Source: CAZEQD01 sp964514305 (GTDB lineage Bacteria; Acidobacteriota; Aminicenantia; Aminicenantales; Aminicenantaceae). Taken from it: 35,982 nt of DNA. The translations under genes were made by a program, and so were the position numbers. The notes beneath the pieces are model-generated. The model saw only the letters and a list, made by a program, of their open reading frames with translations, had not been told where the DNA came from and did no database searches. The stretch's first letter is position 1. Every line of letters starts with the position of its first letter. Below, one piece after another: positions 8,091 through 15,905 of this stretch. The stretch is taken from positions 1 to 35,982 of the forward strand of contig CAZEQD010000018.1 in the NCBI GenBank assembly GCA_964514305.1, given 5' to 3'.

Positions 8091-8495
8091 TTAGCCTTCT
8101 ATAACAGCCTTTACCTCGAAACTGGGAGCTTTTAAGATATGAGCCTCCACCGCACAGCTATGTACTGATCTGATAACGGCCTTTTTATACCTGGGAGGAA
8201 AATCCTGAGGTAGGCGTATTTCAATAAATATTTTTTCGATCATTCTGCTCTCGGGATTCTTTTCGGTAGTTAATACAACTGATACTTTATCGGTAGGAAT
8301 CCCCCTTTTCTGACAGAAAGCCATAACATAATAGGCTGCACAAGTGCCAATAGAAGCCAAAAACAAATCAAAGGAAGCCGGGGCTGAACCCTCACCACCT
8401 GCATAAACAGGTTGATCTGTCATAATTTTAAAGCCTTTATATTCAGCCTGCACCCGTTTCCCACCAGGAAAAGTCATTATCATTTCTCTGCCCAC
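8091..8495 (-). CDS. OsmC/Ohr-family protein
   Basis: A 134-aa OsmC-like protein. The family uses two cysteines to reduce organic hydroperoxides. Both are present: C52 in FLASIGTCAAYYV and C114 in SVHSCAVEAHI. The N-terminal strand block (FPGGKRVQAEYKGFKIMTDQP) and the APASFDLFLAS segment are typical of the OsmC-related subgroup often found in anaerobes. The start is the GTG at 8495, which has AAGGAG 9 nt upstream. It is monocistronic, read from a promoter with TTGACA. It probably protects against peroxides or disulfide-reactive compounds; the substrate is not certain. Confidence 0.88.
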   Translation of the reverse strand: MGREMIMTFPGGKRVQAEYKGFKIMTDQPVYAGGEGSAPASFDLFLASIGTCAAYYVMAFCQKRGIPTDKVSVVLTTEKNPESRMIEKIFIEIRLPQDFPPRYKKAVIRSVHSCAVEAHILKAPSFEVKAVIEG

Positions 8496-8532
8496 AATTT
8501 TTCTCCTTTTTAACTAATTCAATAAAATATAT

Positions 8533-8560
8533 ATTTTATATATCAATTCCTTGTTGTCAA
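8533..8560 (-). promoter_or_regulatory. Promoter of the OsmC gene
   Basis: On the minus strand, a perfect TTGACA (8555-8560) is followed 16 bp later by TAAAAT (8533-8538). The DNA between and after is very AT-rich, with alternating TA steps. Confidence 0.6.
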
Positions 8561-8636
8561 AGTATTTAAACTTAAAAAGAAGGATAACCAATTCCCTAAT
8601 GAAGAACATCTTGAAACAGACACACCCGAAAAGAAG

Positions 8637-8680
8637 TTTAGAAGCGATTTCCTTTCAGCCAAAGCCTATAGTGAAGTAGG
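8637..8680 (+). repeat. Interspersed repeat, copy 3 (degraded fragment)
   Basis: About 44 bp matches the left-centre of copy 2: GTTTAGA, then AGCGATTTCCTTTCAGCC, AAAGCC and TAGTGAAGTAGG. The returning arm and the right terminal repeat are not recognisable. It is in the same orientation as the full copies and 141 bp upstream of the OsmC start. Confidence 0.6.
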
Positions 8681-8761
8681 ACCTCTGATAACAATTAAAA
8701 AAATATTTTAGGTTGATTTCGATCAGTAATTAGGCCAAATGTTTTTGGGAAAATTAAAAAT

Positions 8762-9499
8762 TTAATCCTTACCGTTTACTCCTTTAGAAAAAATAGCCAG
8801 TAATAATCTTTTATCTTTGGCTGTCATAGCTAGTCTGCCTAAAAGATCATATATCATTTCAGTCACATGCCTTTTATTTGTCCTATGTAAAAATCTTTTT
8901 TCTTCGAGCTTGGTCAGGATGAGGCGGATACAGTCTTCCTGTTCTTCCTTAGGCAAAGGCTTTTGCTCAAACAGGGGCGCTTCACACTTAAGAGATCGGC
9001 TGTAAATCTGAAAAAGAGTTATAGCCACTGCCGCGACCAGATTGTAAGAAGGTTGAAGGGAGGCTTGAGGAATTTTAAATATAAAGTTGGCAGCTCTTAA
9101 TTCTTGTCCGTTTAAGCCAGTTCTTTCACAGCCAAATAAAAGGGTAATCTTTGTTGAAGCAGGAAAACTTAACATTTTGGTAACAGCTTCTTCCAAACAG
9201 ATTAAACTAAAGTTCTTTCTCTTTTTGGAAGTGGCTGCAAAAACAAGATGACAATCGGCAGTAGCTTGGCTAAGTTTGGGAAATAATCCGGCTTTGTCTA
9301 AGATTTGACCAGCATGGACGGCTGTCCTATAAGAGCTGAGAGGAAGAGATTTCAGGCCAACCATCCGCAATTGGTCAAATCCAGTATTCTTCATAACCCG
9401 AGCAACGCCGCCGATATTAGCCGCAATTTCAGGTCTAGCCAGAATGACTATAAATTTTCTCTTGAGGTTAAGTTTTGATTTAAGGGCGTTTGAGTTCAT
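8762..9499 (-). CDS. trmJ: tRNA/rRNA 2'-O-methyltransferase, TrmJ type (SPOUT)
   Basis: A 245-aa SPOUT (SpoU/TrmH) methyltransferase. It transfers a methyl group from SAM to a ribose 2'-OH; the TrmJ branch modifies tRNA position 32. Motif 1 is ILARPEIAANIGGVARVMKNTGF (about residues 19-41). Motif 2 is KITLLFGCERTGLNGQEL. Motif 3 is IPQASLQPSYNLVAAVAITLFQIY, with the knotted SAM-binding loop. The C-terminal 80 residues form the helical extension seen in TrmJ. The ATG at 9499 has AAGGAG 11 nt upstream. The exact target RNA position is inferred from family only. Confidence 0.85.
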   Translation of the reverse strand: MNSNALKSKLNLKRKFIVILARPEIAANIGGVARVMKNTGFDQLRMVGLKSLPLSSYRTAVHAGQILDKAGLFPKLSQATADCHLVFAATSKKRKNFSLICLEEAVTKMLSFPASTKITLLFGCERTGLNGQELRAANFIFKIPQASLQPSYNLVAAVAITLFQIYSRSLKCEAPLFEQKPLPKEEQEDCIRLILTKLEEKRFLHRTNKRHVTEMIYDLLGRLAMTAKDKRLLLAIFSKGVNGKD

Positions 9500-9612
9500 C
9501 TCTGTAACTCTCCTTTTTATTCAGCAGCTAGCCAAATTTTTTTCTTATATAAGGCTTTATCCTGCAAATTCAGGCCTTAAAAAAATAAAAAAGGAATTCT
9601 CAAAAAGATAAA

Positions 9613-9774
9613 TTAAAAAATATTAGCTACCAGGCCTCCGAGTAAAGCCCAATAAATAGTAGAAACATAAGGATTGCTGGTTATTAGGCAGGCTCCGCTG
9701 CGACAGCCAATAAAACGGATATAAAGAAAACCGACTAAGCCTCCGACCGCAGCTCCTACAATTATCTTTACCAT
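9613..9774 (-). CDS. Small membrane protein, DUF6132-like
   Basis: A 53-aa protein. It starts with a glycine-rich hydrophobic helix (VKIIVGAAVGGLVGFLYIRF), then GCRSGACLITSNPY, then a second helix (STIYWALLGGLVANIF). The pairing of two helices around a GC..G.C.ITSNP loop with two cysteines (residues 24 and 29) matches the small DUF6132/YtxH-like proteins that often lie near redox or rhodanese genes. The role is unknown. It starts at an ATG at 9774 with only a weak purine run upstream. Repeat copy 4 lies 119 bp upstream. Confidence 0.7.
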   Translation of the reverse strand: MVKIIVGAAVGGLVGFLYIRFIGCRSGACLITSNPYVSTIYWALLGGLVANIF

Positions 9775-9893
9775 TCTTTTTTTTAGCTCTCGGCCGGACT
9801 ATTCGTCTCTCATTATTAAAGAAGAAAACATCTAAATTTATAAATTTAAATAACAGAATAATAGACTACTGTCAAAAACTCTCTAACCATGGT

Positions 9894-10070
9894 AAGCATC
9901 CCTAAAACCGTGATAGTTAATAAAGAATAAGGTCATACTTATAGGCCAGAGATTTTCTTCCATCCGAGCTCATAGGTTGAGTGGGGGGTCTTGGCGAGGA
10001 TGGAGGGAAATCGCTGCCAAATTTCATTTCTTTGCGAGTAATTTCACTCCTCAAGGTTTTGGGGATGCTT
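9894..10070 (+). repeat. Interspersed quasi-palindromic repeat, copy 4 (177 bp)
   Basis: Terminal inverted repeats are at 9894-9914 (AAGCATCCCTAAAACCGTGAT) and 10050-10070, about 17 of 21 complementary. The core (GATTTTCTTCCATCCGAGC ... GGATGGAGGGAAATCGC) is very close to copy 1, and TTTCATTTCTTTG follows in both. It lies between the dut stop and the start of the small DUF6132-like gene. Confidence 0.9.
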
Positions 10071-10105
10071 CCCTAACCCCATTTATACTTGCCCTTTCCC
10101 TATAT

Positions 10106-10528
10106 CTAATATTTACCGCTGCTGCCAAAACCTTTGTCTCCTCTGTCCGTCTTCTCTAACTCTTCAACTTCCACCACCCTAACTCCCGCCACAGGCTGAA
10201 TAAGTATCTGAGCAATTTTCGTCCCTTTTTTTATCTCAAACAGCTGTTGGCTCAGATTAACCATTACTACCTTTACTTCGCCTCTGTAGCCAGAATCGAT
10301 GACCCCAGCCAAACAGTGAACTCCTTTAAGCGATAGACCACTTTTATCCCAGACTAAACCCACAAATCCTTCAGGGATAGCTATTTTAATTCCGGTAGGG
10401 ATAGCCTTTATCTCTTGACTTTTTAAATTATAATCGACTACAGAAAAAACATCTAAGCCAGCGTCCCCTTGATGACTGTAATTGGGAAGCTTAGCTTTCT
10501 TATTAATCCTCTTGACCTTTAAATCCAT
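10106..10528 (-). CDS. dut: dUTP diphosphatase
   Basis: A 140-aa trimeric dUTPase: dUTP is cut to dUMP and pyrophosphate, keeping uracil out of DNA and feeding thymidylate synthesis. All five family motifs are present: GDAGLDVFS (21-29), DKSGLSLKG (61-69), GVIDSGYRGEV (75-85, with catalytic D78), KGTKIAQILIQPV (101-113), and RGDKGFGSSG (129-138). Motif 2 reads KSG where most have RSG. The gene sits 2 bp after nrdG and is the last of the nrdD operon, so deoxynucleotide making and dUTP removal are expressed together. Confidence 0.95.
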   Translation of the reverse strand: MDLKVKRINKKAKLPNYSHQGDAGLDVFSVVDYNLKSQEIKAIPTGIKIAIPEGFVGLVWDKSGLSLKGVHCLAGVIDSGYRGEVKVVMVNLSQQLFEIKKGTKIAQILIQPVAGVRVVEVEELEKTDRGDKGFGSSGKY

Positions 10529-10530
10529 GG

Positions 10531-11229
10531 TCAGATTCCTTCTATTTTTACCTGTTCAAAATAAGTCTGAGCTACTTTGGCCAAAGCTTTAATTTCCTGA
10601 CTTGAGTAAGGCTTTTTCTTCCTATAAAGCTTGTCTAACGTATTATTGGGCATAAATTGTTGAAGTTGAAAGATTTTACTTCCTTTAAGCATCAAGCCTA
10701 TTTTTCTTATATCTTCTTCTTCGACCAAGCCAGGGACAACTGTTGTCCGAAAGATATAATCCAGCCCAGAATTCCTTATGATGTCTATGCTTTTCTTGAT
10801 GTCCGAGATTTTTACTTTAACCCCAGCTGTTTGTTCGTACTTTTCCCAAGAATTTTTAATATCCATAGCCACGCTATCTACCAATCCCTTGTCAATCAAC
10901 TTTTCAAGACGAAAGGGAAAAGAACCATTAGTATCCACTTTCACCAAAAGATTTCTGTCTTTTATAATGGAGAGTAAGACTTCTAAATCTTCGTGAAGCA
11001 AGGGCTCTCCTCCAGTAACACAGATACCTTCAAGCCAGCCTTTCCGCGAATCCAGGAAAGAGATAAAATAATCCAGAGGAAAGGATGGAAGACTGGCTGC
11101 TCTCAAAACCAACTCTGAGTTATGGCAATAAGGACATTTGAAATTACAACCACCAACAAATATGGTAGAGGAGATATAGCCGGGAAAATCTTTCGGTCCA
11201 AATTTTTCTAATCCCTTGATTTCCACCAT
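10531..11229 (-). CDS. nrdG: Anaerobic ribonucleotide reductase activating enzyme (radical SAM)
   Basis: A 232-aa radical SAM activase. It installs the glycyl radical on NrdD by cleaving SAM at a 4Fe-4S cluster. The motif CNFKCPYC (C28, C32, C35) follows STIFVGG, and CVTGGEPLLHEDL is the SAM-binding GGE segment. KVDTNGSFP also fits the NrdG/PflA family. The length and N-terminus (GLEKFGPKDFPGYIS) match the NrdG2 branch that pairs with ATP-cone NrdD proteins. Its start overlaps the small redoxin gene by 22 bp; a GTG one codon in has better spacing to the GAGG. Operon position makes the NrdD partner very likely. Confidence 0.9.
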   Translation of the reverse strand: MVEIKGLEKFGPKDFPGYISSTIFVGGCNFKCPYCHNSELVLRAASLPSFPLDYFISFLDSRKGWLEGICVTGGEPLLHEDLEVLLSIIKDRNLLVKVDTNGSFPFRLEKLIDKGLVDSVAMDIKNSWEKYEQTAGVKVKISDIKKSIDIIRNSGLDYIFRTTVVPGLVEEEDIRKIGLMLKGSKIFQLQQFMPNNTLDKLYRKKKPYSSQEIKALAKVAQTYFEQVKIEGI

Positions 11230-11474
11230 TCCTCAAGCTCCATCCGATTGTTAAGAACAAGGGGCGGCTGATCCTCATTCTTAATTATCAAAGTAGGAAT
11301 AATAATTCCACCTTTAGCATCCCTTTTAAGAATTTTCAGGTATTCTCTTATCTTCATTTTGCTTTCTTTTAAGACTAAACTGTATTCCTGACCGGATAGT
11401 GGAATTTGCTTTAGATATTTTTTAAGATCTTCACAGTGACTGCAATTAGGATAAGTAAAAAGTAGATATTCCAT
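11208..11474 (-). CDS. Small glutaredoxin/thioredoxin-like protein
   Basis: An 88-aa thioredoxin-fold protein with an N-terminal strand and CxxC centre (TYPNCSHCEDL; C11 and C14) and the cis-proline segment IIIPTLIIKNED. It is much shorter than thioredoxin and close in size to NrdH/glutaredoxin. Lying between nrdD and nrdG, it is probably the electron donor for NrdD: the thermophile and methanogen types of class III reductase use a redoxin rather than formate. That use is inferred from position and fold. It begins 12 bp after nrdD and overlaps nrdG. Confidence 0.75.
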   Translation of the reverse strand: MEYLLFTYPNCSHCEDLKKYLKQIPLSGQEYSLVLKESKMKIREYLKILKRDAKGGIIIPTLIIKNEDQPPLVLNNRMELEEWWKSRD

Positions 11475-11486
11475 TTCTCCGATTCC

Positions 11487-13559
11487 TTATCTATCAACAA
11501 CATAAGGGGTTCTTTCCTTGAATTCCTGTTGTTTGCCATCATTCCAAGTACCAACAGGGCGTAAATAACCCACTATCCTGGAATAAACTTCTGTTCTCTC
11601 ACCGCATTGAGGACATTGAGGTCTTTCTCCTGGAATGTAACCATGATTCTGGCAGACGCTAAAAGTTGGTGTTATACTAAAATAAGGAAGAGGTGTTTCT
11701 GCAATTTTTCTGACCAGCTTCTTACATGTTTCCTGGTCAATGGCTTCGGGGAGAAAAGCATGAAATATGGTGCCTCCAGTATAAAGAGGTTGAATATCCT
11801 TTTGATGCTGGATTGCTTCAAAAATATCAAGAGTGGCATCGACATTAAGCTGGGTAGAATTGGTAAGATAAGGATATTTCTCGGTGCCGGCAGTTATAAT
11901 CCGCGGGTATCTAGCTTTATCCAACCTCGCCAATCGGTAAGAAGCAGACTCAGCCGGAGTAGCTTCTAAGTTATAAAGATTTCCAGTTTCTCCTTGAAAT
12001 TCCTTGATAACCTCTCTCATAAAATTAAGGACTTTGAGAGTGAAATCTTTGCCTTCTGGTGTGCCTATTCCCTTCCCCAGGAAATTAAGACAGCACTCAT
12101 GCATTCCACACAAACCAATAGTAGAAAAATGATTATCAAAGTGTCCCAGATAAACATGGGTATAAGGAATAAGACCTTTCTTGAGCATGTTATTGATAAC
12201 ATCTCTTTTCGTCTCTAAAGATTCCTTGGCCAAAATCATTATCTTTTTTAGATTGTCGAAAAATTCATTTTCCGAGGTAGATCTATAACCCAACCTGTTC
12301 ATATTTATAGTGACTACACCTATAGAACCCGTAGAATCTCCAGGGCCCCACATGTTCCCAGGCCTTCTCATTAATTCCCTCTGATCAAGATTGAGACGGC
12401 AACACATAGCTCTGATATCACCGGGATCGAGATTGGTCCCGATATAATTTTGGAAATAAGGTATGCCGTACTTGGCTGTCACCGCAAACAGAAGGCGAGT
12501 ATTGTCTGAATCCCAATTAAAATCTTTAGTCAAATTATAGGTAGGGATGGGAAAAGTAAAAACCCGTCCTTGTTGATCACCTTTCATCATTAGCTCCAAA
12601 AAAGCTCGATTTATCATATCCATTTCTTTCTGGTATTCTCCATAGGTTGATTCCTTTTCTTCTCCGCCTATAATAACTTTTTTATTTTTCATATCTTCAG
12701 GCACTGTCCAATCAAAGGTCAGATTAGAAAAGGGAGTCTGCCATCCCCACCGGGAAGGGACATTCAAGCCAAAAATTAGTTTCTGGATATCCTGTTTAAC
12801 TTTTTCATAATCCAGATTATCGGCCCTAACGAAAGGCGCTAGAAAAGTATCCACACTGGAAAAGGCTTGAGCTCCAGCAAATTCTCCCTGCATAGTACCG
12901 ATAAAATTAACCATATGGAGAGTGGCTGTTTCCAAGTGGCGGGCTGGAAATGAATGGACATGATTAGGAACGTGACCGAAGCCCTGTTTGAGTAAATTTT
13001 CAAGCGACCAGCCCGCACAATAACCCACAATAGGATAGGAAAGATCATGGATATGAAAATCGCCCTCCATATGAGCTTTTTTAATATTGGCTGAATAAAG
13101 CTGGTTGAGAGCAAAATTAGCTAACACTTCTCCGGAAATACGAGCGTTTAAACCCGAGAAACTCATGGCTCCTTCATTGCTGTTTTCTCTTATTTTCCAA
13201 TCCACGTCGTTTATGTAATCTTTTATTAATCTCTCCAGATTAATTCCTGTTTTGCGGGCTTCTCTTATTCCTTTATGCTTTTCCCGATATAGGATGTATG
13301 ATTTGGCTATTTCATGATAACCTTGTTTCATAAGGACCATTTCCACGATATCCTGAATCTGTTCAACCGAAGGGATGGTATATCCTCCAAATTTATCTTC
13401 AAGCATAAAAGTCACAATATCTGAAATATTCTTAGCGGCTCCATGATTGACCAGGCCATGGGATTCCATAGCCTTATAGACAGCCTTAGTTATCTTTTCC
13501 TGGACAAAATCAACTATTGTTCCATCCCTCTTTTTTATTCTTGTCACTAATTTCTGCAT
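11487..13559 (-). CDS. nrdD: Anaerobic (class III) ribonucleoside-triphosphate reductase
   Basis: A 690-aa enzyme reducing ribonucleoside triphosphates to deoxy forms with a glycyl radical. Residues 1-95 form an ATP-cone (VTRIKKRDGTIVDFVQEKITKAV...), the allosteric ATP/dATP sensor. CCRL near residue 387 and GMHECCLNFLG hold the active-site cysteines. The tail has SVCQNHGY and CPQCG, which should bind zinc (three Cys plus a His), then SRIVGYLRPVGTWNDGKQQ with the radical glycine at about G664. Start: ATG at 13559, since AGGAGG lies 6 nt before it; the TTG six bases upstream is rejected. First gene of the nrdD-redoxin-nrdG-dut operon, behind predicted NrdR boxes. Confidence 0.95.
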   Translation of the reverse strand: MQKLVTRIKKRDGTIVDFVQEKITKAVYKAMESHGLVNHGAAKNISDIVTFMLEDKFGGYTIPSVEQIQDIVEMVLMKQGYHEIAKSYILYREKHKGIREARKTGINLERLIKDYINDVDWKIRENSNEGAMSFSGLNARISGEVLANFALNQLYSANIKKAHMEGDFHIHDLSYPIVGYCAGWSLENLLKQGFGHVPNHVHSFPARHLETATLHMVNFIGTMQGEFAGAQAFSSVDTFLAPFVRADNLDYEKVKQDIQKLIFGLNVPSRWGWQTPFSNLTFDWTVPEDMKNKKVIIGGEEKESTYGEYQKEMDMINRAFLELMMKGDQQGRVFTFPIPTYNLTKDFNWDSDNTRLLFAVTAKYGIPYFQNYIGTNLDPGDIRAMCCRLNLDQRELMRRPGNMWGPGDSTGSIGVVTINMNRLGYRSTSENEFFDNLKKIMILAKESLETKRDVINNMLKKGLIPYTHVYLGHFDNHFSTIGLCGMHECCLNFLGKGIGTPEGKDFTLKVLNFMREVIKEFQGETGNLYNLEATPAESASYRLARLDKARYPRIITAGTEKYPYLTNSTQLNVDATLDIFEAIQHQKDIQPLYTGGTIFHAFLPEAIDQETCKKLVRKIAETPLPYFSITPTFSVCQNHGYIPGERPQCPQCGERTEVYSRIVGYLRPVGTWNDGKQQEFKERTPYVVDR

Positions 13560-13680
13560 GCTCAACCTCCTTTATTTAAATAAAATTTTATTATTTTCAA
13601 CTCCTAGCCAAAAACCCAAGTTAAATAACCCCGAAGTTAATAATTCTTTCATTTTAAGAAACAGACAATCCAGCTTCATA

Positions 13681-13728
13681 TAGCCATATATGGTATATAT
13701 AATAAATGATAAGTACTAAATATTGTAT
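13681..13728 (-). promoter_or_regulatory. Pair of putative NrdR boxes controlling nrdD
   Basis: Read on the minus strand: ATACAATATTTAGTAC (13713-13728) and ATACCATATATGGCTA (13681-13696). Against the NrdR box aCaCwAtATaTwGtGt these match at 12 and 10 of 16 positions. Their centres are 32 bp apart, which is the helical phasing found for natural NrdR box pairs. They lie just downstream of the predicted nrdD start of transcription, a repressing position. nrdR itself is not in the window. Confidence 0.6.
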
Positions 13729-13740
13729 TTAGCGCTAATT

Positions 13741-13769
13741 AATCTATACCTGGTTTTGACCTTTGTCAA
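13741..13769 (-). promoter_or_regulatory. Promoter of the nrdD operon
   Basis: On the minus strand a perfect TTGACA (13764-13769) and TAGATT (13741-13746) are 17 bp apart. Transcription would start near 13734, directly before the two NrdR-like boxes, leaving a leader of about 175 nt before nrdD. Confidence 0.6.
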
Positions 13770-13836
13770 GTGTTTTTTAAAAAAAAAATTAAATTTAAAA
13801 TAATTGGCAACGAAGATGAACTACACTCCTTTTTTA

Positions 13837-13845
13837 TGATAAAAT
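13837..13845 (+). promoter_or_regulatory. Extended -10 promoter of the YjbQ gene
   Basis: TGATAAAAT (TGnTAAAAT) lies 31 bp before the start codon in the context TTTTTATGATA, the same block as before sppA. No convincing -35 box. Confidence 0.45.
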
Positions 13846-13876
13846 TCGTCTTCAATAATTACTAAAAGAGGTCAAA

Positions 13877-14272
13877 ATGAAAATTATTCAAGTTCGCTCT
13901 CATCTAAAAGAAGAATTTTTAGACATTACCTCAAACATAAAAGACATTGTCGCCTCTTCAGGAATTAAAACAGGCAGGTGTCTTATTTATGTACCTCACA
14001 CTACAGCGGCTGTTACTATCAACGAAAATGCTGATCCCTCTGTCCGGGCCGATATCATCTCAGCCTTAAACAATATTGTGCCTGATTCCTGGCCTTATAA
14101 ACATCTTGAAGGAAACTCGCCTGCCCATATTAAAGCAAGTCTTATCGGTTCAACTGAGACCATAATCATTGAAGAGGGAAAGTTAGTCCTAGGAACCTGG
14201 CAGGGTATTTTCTTCTGCGAATTTGACGGACCAAGAATAAGAAAAGTTTATCTTAAACTTTTTTCAGATTAA
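13877..14272 (+). CDS. yjbQ: YjbQ/UPF0047 family protein
   Basis: A 131-aa protein of the YjbQ (UPF0047) family. Conserved segments: IYVPHTTAAVTINENADPSVRADI (about 38-61), HLEGNSPAHIKASLIGS (75-91) and LGTWQGIFFCEFDGPR (104-119). The histidines and aspartates in these blocks form a shared pocket. Some members show weak thiamine-phosphate synthase activity, but the true role is unresolved. GAGGT stands 7 nt before the ATG. The gene diverges from nrdD and is followed by a convergent HAD gene 31 bp on. Confidence 0.92.
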   Translation: MKIIQVRSHLKEEFLDITSNIKDIVASSGIKTGRCLIYVPHTTAAVTINENADPSVRADIISALNNIVPDSWPYKHLEGNSPAHIKASLIGSTETIIIEEGKLVLGTWQGIFFCEFDGPRIRKVYLKLFSD

Positions 14273-14303
14273 AGGAGCGTGTGTCCATTTTATTCCTCTT
14301 GGT

Positions 14304-14909
14304 CTAAAAAGCGATTCCTCTTTTTTTGAACTCAAATCTAAGATCTGTCTCAGGCTGAAAATGTACACAATCTATGCCCATCCTGAGGGCAGCCGTAATA
14401 TTTTCTTGTCTGTCATCAATAAATAGACAATTCTCAGCTGGGGACTGAGCTTTTTCTAAGGCTACCTCATAAATTTTATTTTCAGGCTTCATTGCTCCCA
14501 CTTCAAAAGACAAAACATAAGCATCAAAAAATAATACTTGAGGAAATTTTTTGGTTATAAAAGAAAAACGCATTTGATCAGTATTAGAAAGGAGGATGAG
14601 TCTGTAGCCAGGCTTGAGCTTTTTTAAGGTACTCAGGACTGGCTTATTAAGCCAAAAAACATCGTTATATATCAGATAAAACTGGTCAAAATCTATTTCT
14701 GTCTTGAGTAGTTTTTTAACCTGCTTATAAAATTTAAGAGGGGTAATCTCTCCCCTATCAAAGGAAGAGACAAGATCCATATTTTTGTCTACTTTTTCTG
14801 AAATTTCTGGTAGAGAATAAGCAGAATATTTTTCAATTTTTTTGAAGAAAATATAATTATCAAAAAAGATAATAACTTTACCTAGATCTGAAATTACACT
14901 TTTAATCAT
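14304..14909 (-). CDS. HAD-superfamily hydrolase, subfamily IA
   Basis: A 201-aa haloacid-dehalogenase-like phosphatase. Motif I is VISDLGKVI with nucleophile D8; the usual second aspartate is a glycine, as in the DxG-type members. A helical cap spans about 15-85. Motif II is LILLSNT, motif III the lysine in AMKPENKIY, and motif IV LFIDDRQENITAA. It should hydrolyse a small phosphorylated metabolite; the substrate cannot be told. I chose the ATG at 14909; a GTG 12 bp upstream would add four residues and neither has a strong ribosome site. Confidence 0.85.
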   Translation of the reverse strand: MIKSVISDLGKVIIFFDNYIFFKKIEKYSAYSLPEISEKVDKNMDLVSSFDRGEITPLKFYKQVKKLLKTEIDFDQFYLIYNDVFWLNKPVLSTLKKLKPGYRLILLSNTDQMRFSFITKKFPQVLFFDAYVLSFEVGAMKPENKIYEVALEKAQSPAENCLFIDDRQENITAALRMGIDCVHFQPETDLRFEFKKRGIAF

Positions 14910-14989
14910 GGGTCTCAACACCGAAATAAAAAAAATCTTTAAATAGATTAGAGGAAGCTATTAATTAAGAAAAGATCTTTAAATAATAA

Positions 14990-15784
14990 TCAAAACAGGC
15001 CAGCAAAAAGCACATCTGCATGAAACATTTCTTTGGTTCTTCTTCTTATTTTCCAATTCACCGTATCTTTGATATTGATGTAAAACCAGAATTTATCAAA
15101 TAATCTTAATTTATTTATGTAGTAACGGACAAAGTCTGTAAAATTATCAATAATGATCCGGCCCGACTCTTTTCCCTTATTATCAACTAAGACTATATAA
15201 AGCATTTCTTTTTTGGCTTCGCCTTGACCTATTTCTTTCTTTTCCAGTTTACCATAAATCTTAGCTTTTTCCTTTCCTTCCCAGCCCTCTTTCTTGTCAT
15301 AAGAAAGGCCTTCTAAAGGCTTAAATTCATCTCGAGCCTTGAGGCTAAGATAATCATCCAGCATGACATCTTCACTCCTGGTAAAGACGTTTTCCCATTG
15401 TCCCTCAGCCTGTTTAACATCAATCGTATCAGCAATTAAAAGAGATGGTGCGTCTGGCCATATTTCTCCTTCCCCTTTTACTTCCTTACCTATCAATGAT
15501 TGAATATCGCCAGAAGTCAATGAGCCTTGAACTAAGATATCAAATCCAGGGATAGCTGGAATATACATATACTTACCCACGGCTGTTTTCACTGTCCCCT
15601 CAAATTGAACAATACCCTCTTTGCTAGGAGCGGCTTCTTCTGAAGGTGCTTCTTCAGCCTTTTTCTTACAGGCTAAATTTCCTCCCAATATTAATAAGGA
15701 GGTTAAGCCAGCTAACAATAAAATTTGAATTGCTTTCTTCGGTTTTCTTTGTCTTCCTCTTGAAAATATTGTCATCAAAGCCAT
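14990..15784 (-). CDS. Predicted lipoprotein of unknown function
   Basis: A 264-aa protein with a basic N-terminus and hydrophobic stretch (IQILLLAGLTSLLILGGNLAC) ending at C39, followed by KKKAEEAPSEEAAPSKE, the charged linker seen after lipidated cysteines. The -3 residue is N instead of the usual L, so the lipobox is atypical. The mature part has two beta-rich segments: about 60-125, with LVQGSLTSGDIQSLIGKEVKGEGEI resembling an OB-like fold, and 175-230. I recognise no family. GGGAGG lies 8 nt before the ATG and a strong promoter further upstream. A role in the envelope is inferred. Confidence 0.65.
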   Translation of the reverse strand: MALMTIFSRGRQRKPKKAIQILLLAGLTSLLILGGNLACKKKAEEAPSEEAAPSKEGIVQFEGTVKTAVGKYMYIPAIPGFDILVQGSLTSGDIQSLIGKEVKGEGEIWPDAPSLLIADTIDVKQAEGQWENVFTRSEDVMLDDYLSLKARDEFKPLEGLSYDKKEGWEGKEKAKIYGKLEKKEIGQGEAKKEMLYIVLVDNKGKESGRIIIDNFTDFVRYYINKLRLFDKFWFYINIKDTVNWKIRRRTKEMFHADVLFAGLF

Positions 15785-15864
15785 ATCTCATACCTCCCGA
15801 ATGTTGCTCATTATTAAAGAAAAATCAATTATTTATAAGGCTCAATGTTTATAATTGAAAATAT

Positions 15865-15893
15865 TTTATACCATTGCTTAGACTAAAAGTAAA
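15865..15893 (-). promoter_or_regulatory. Promoter of the lipoprotein gene
   Basis: On the minus strand TTTACT (15888-15893) and TATAAA (15865-15870, running on as TATAAAAT) are 17 bp apart. This is a good sigma-70-type match; the leader would be about 75 nt. Confidence 0.6.
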
Positions 15894-15905
15894 GAAGAAA
15901 ATAGC

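Noticed and set aside
9977..10159. Plus-strand frame of 60 codons
   Set aside because: It lies within repeat copy 4 and runs into dut; the repeat copies do not keep this frame.
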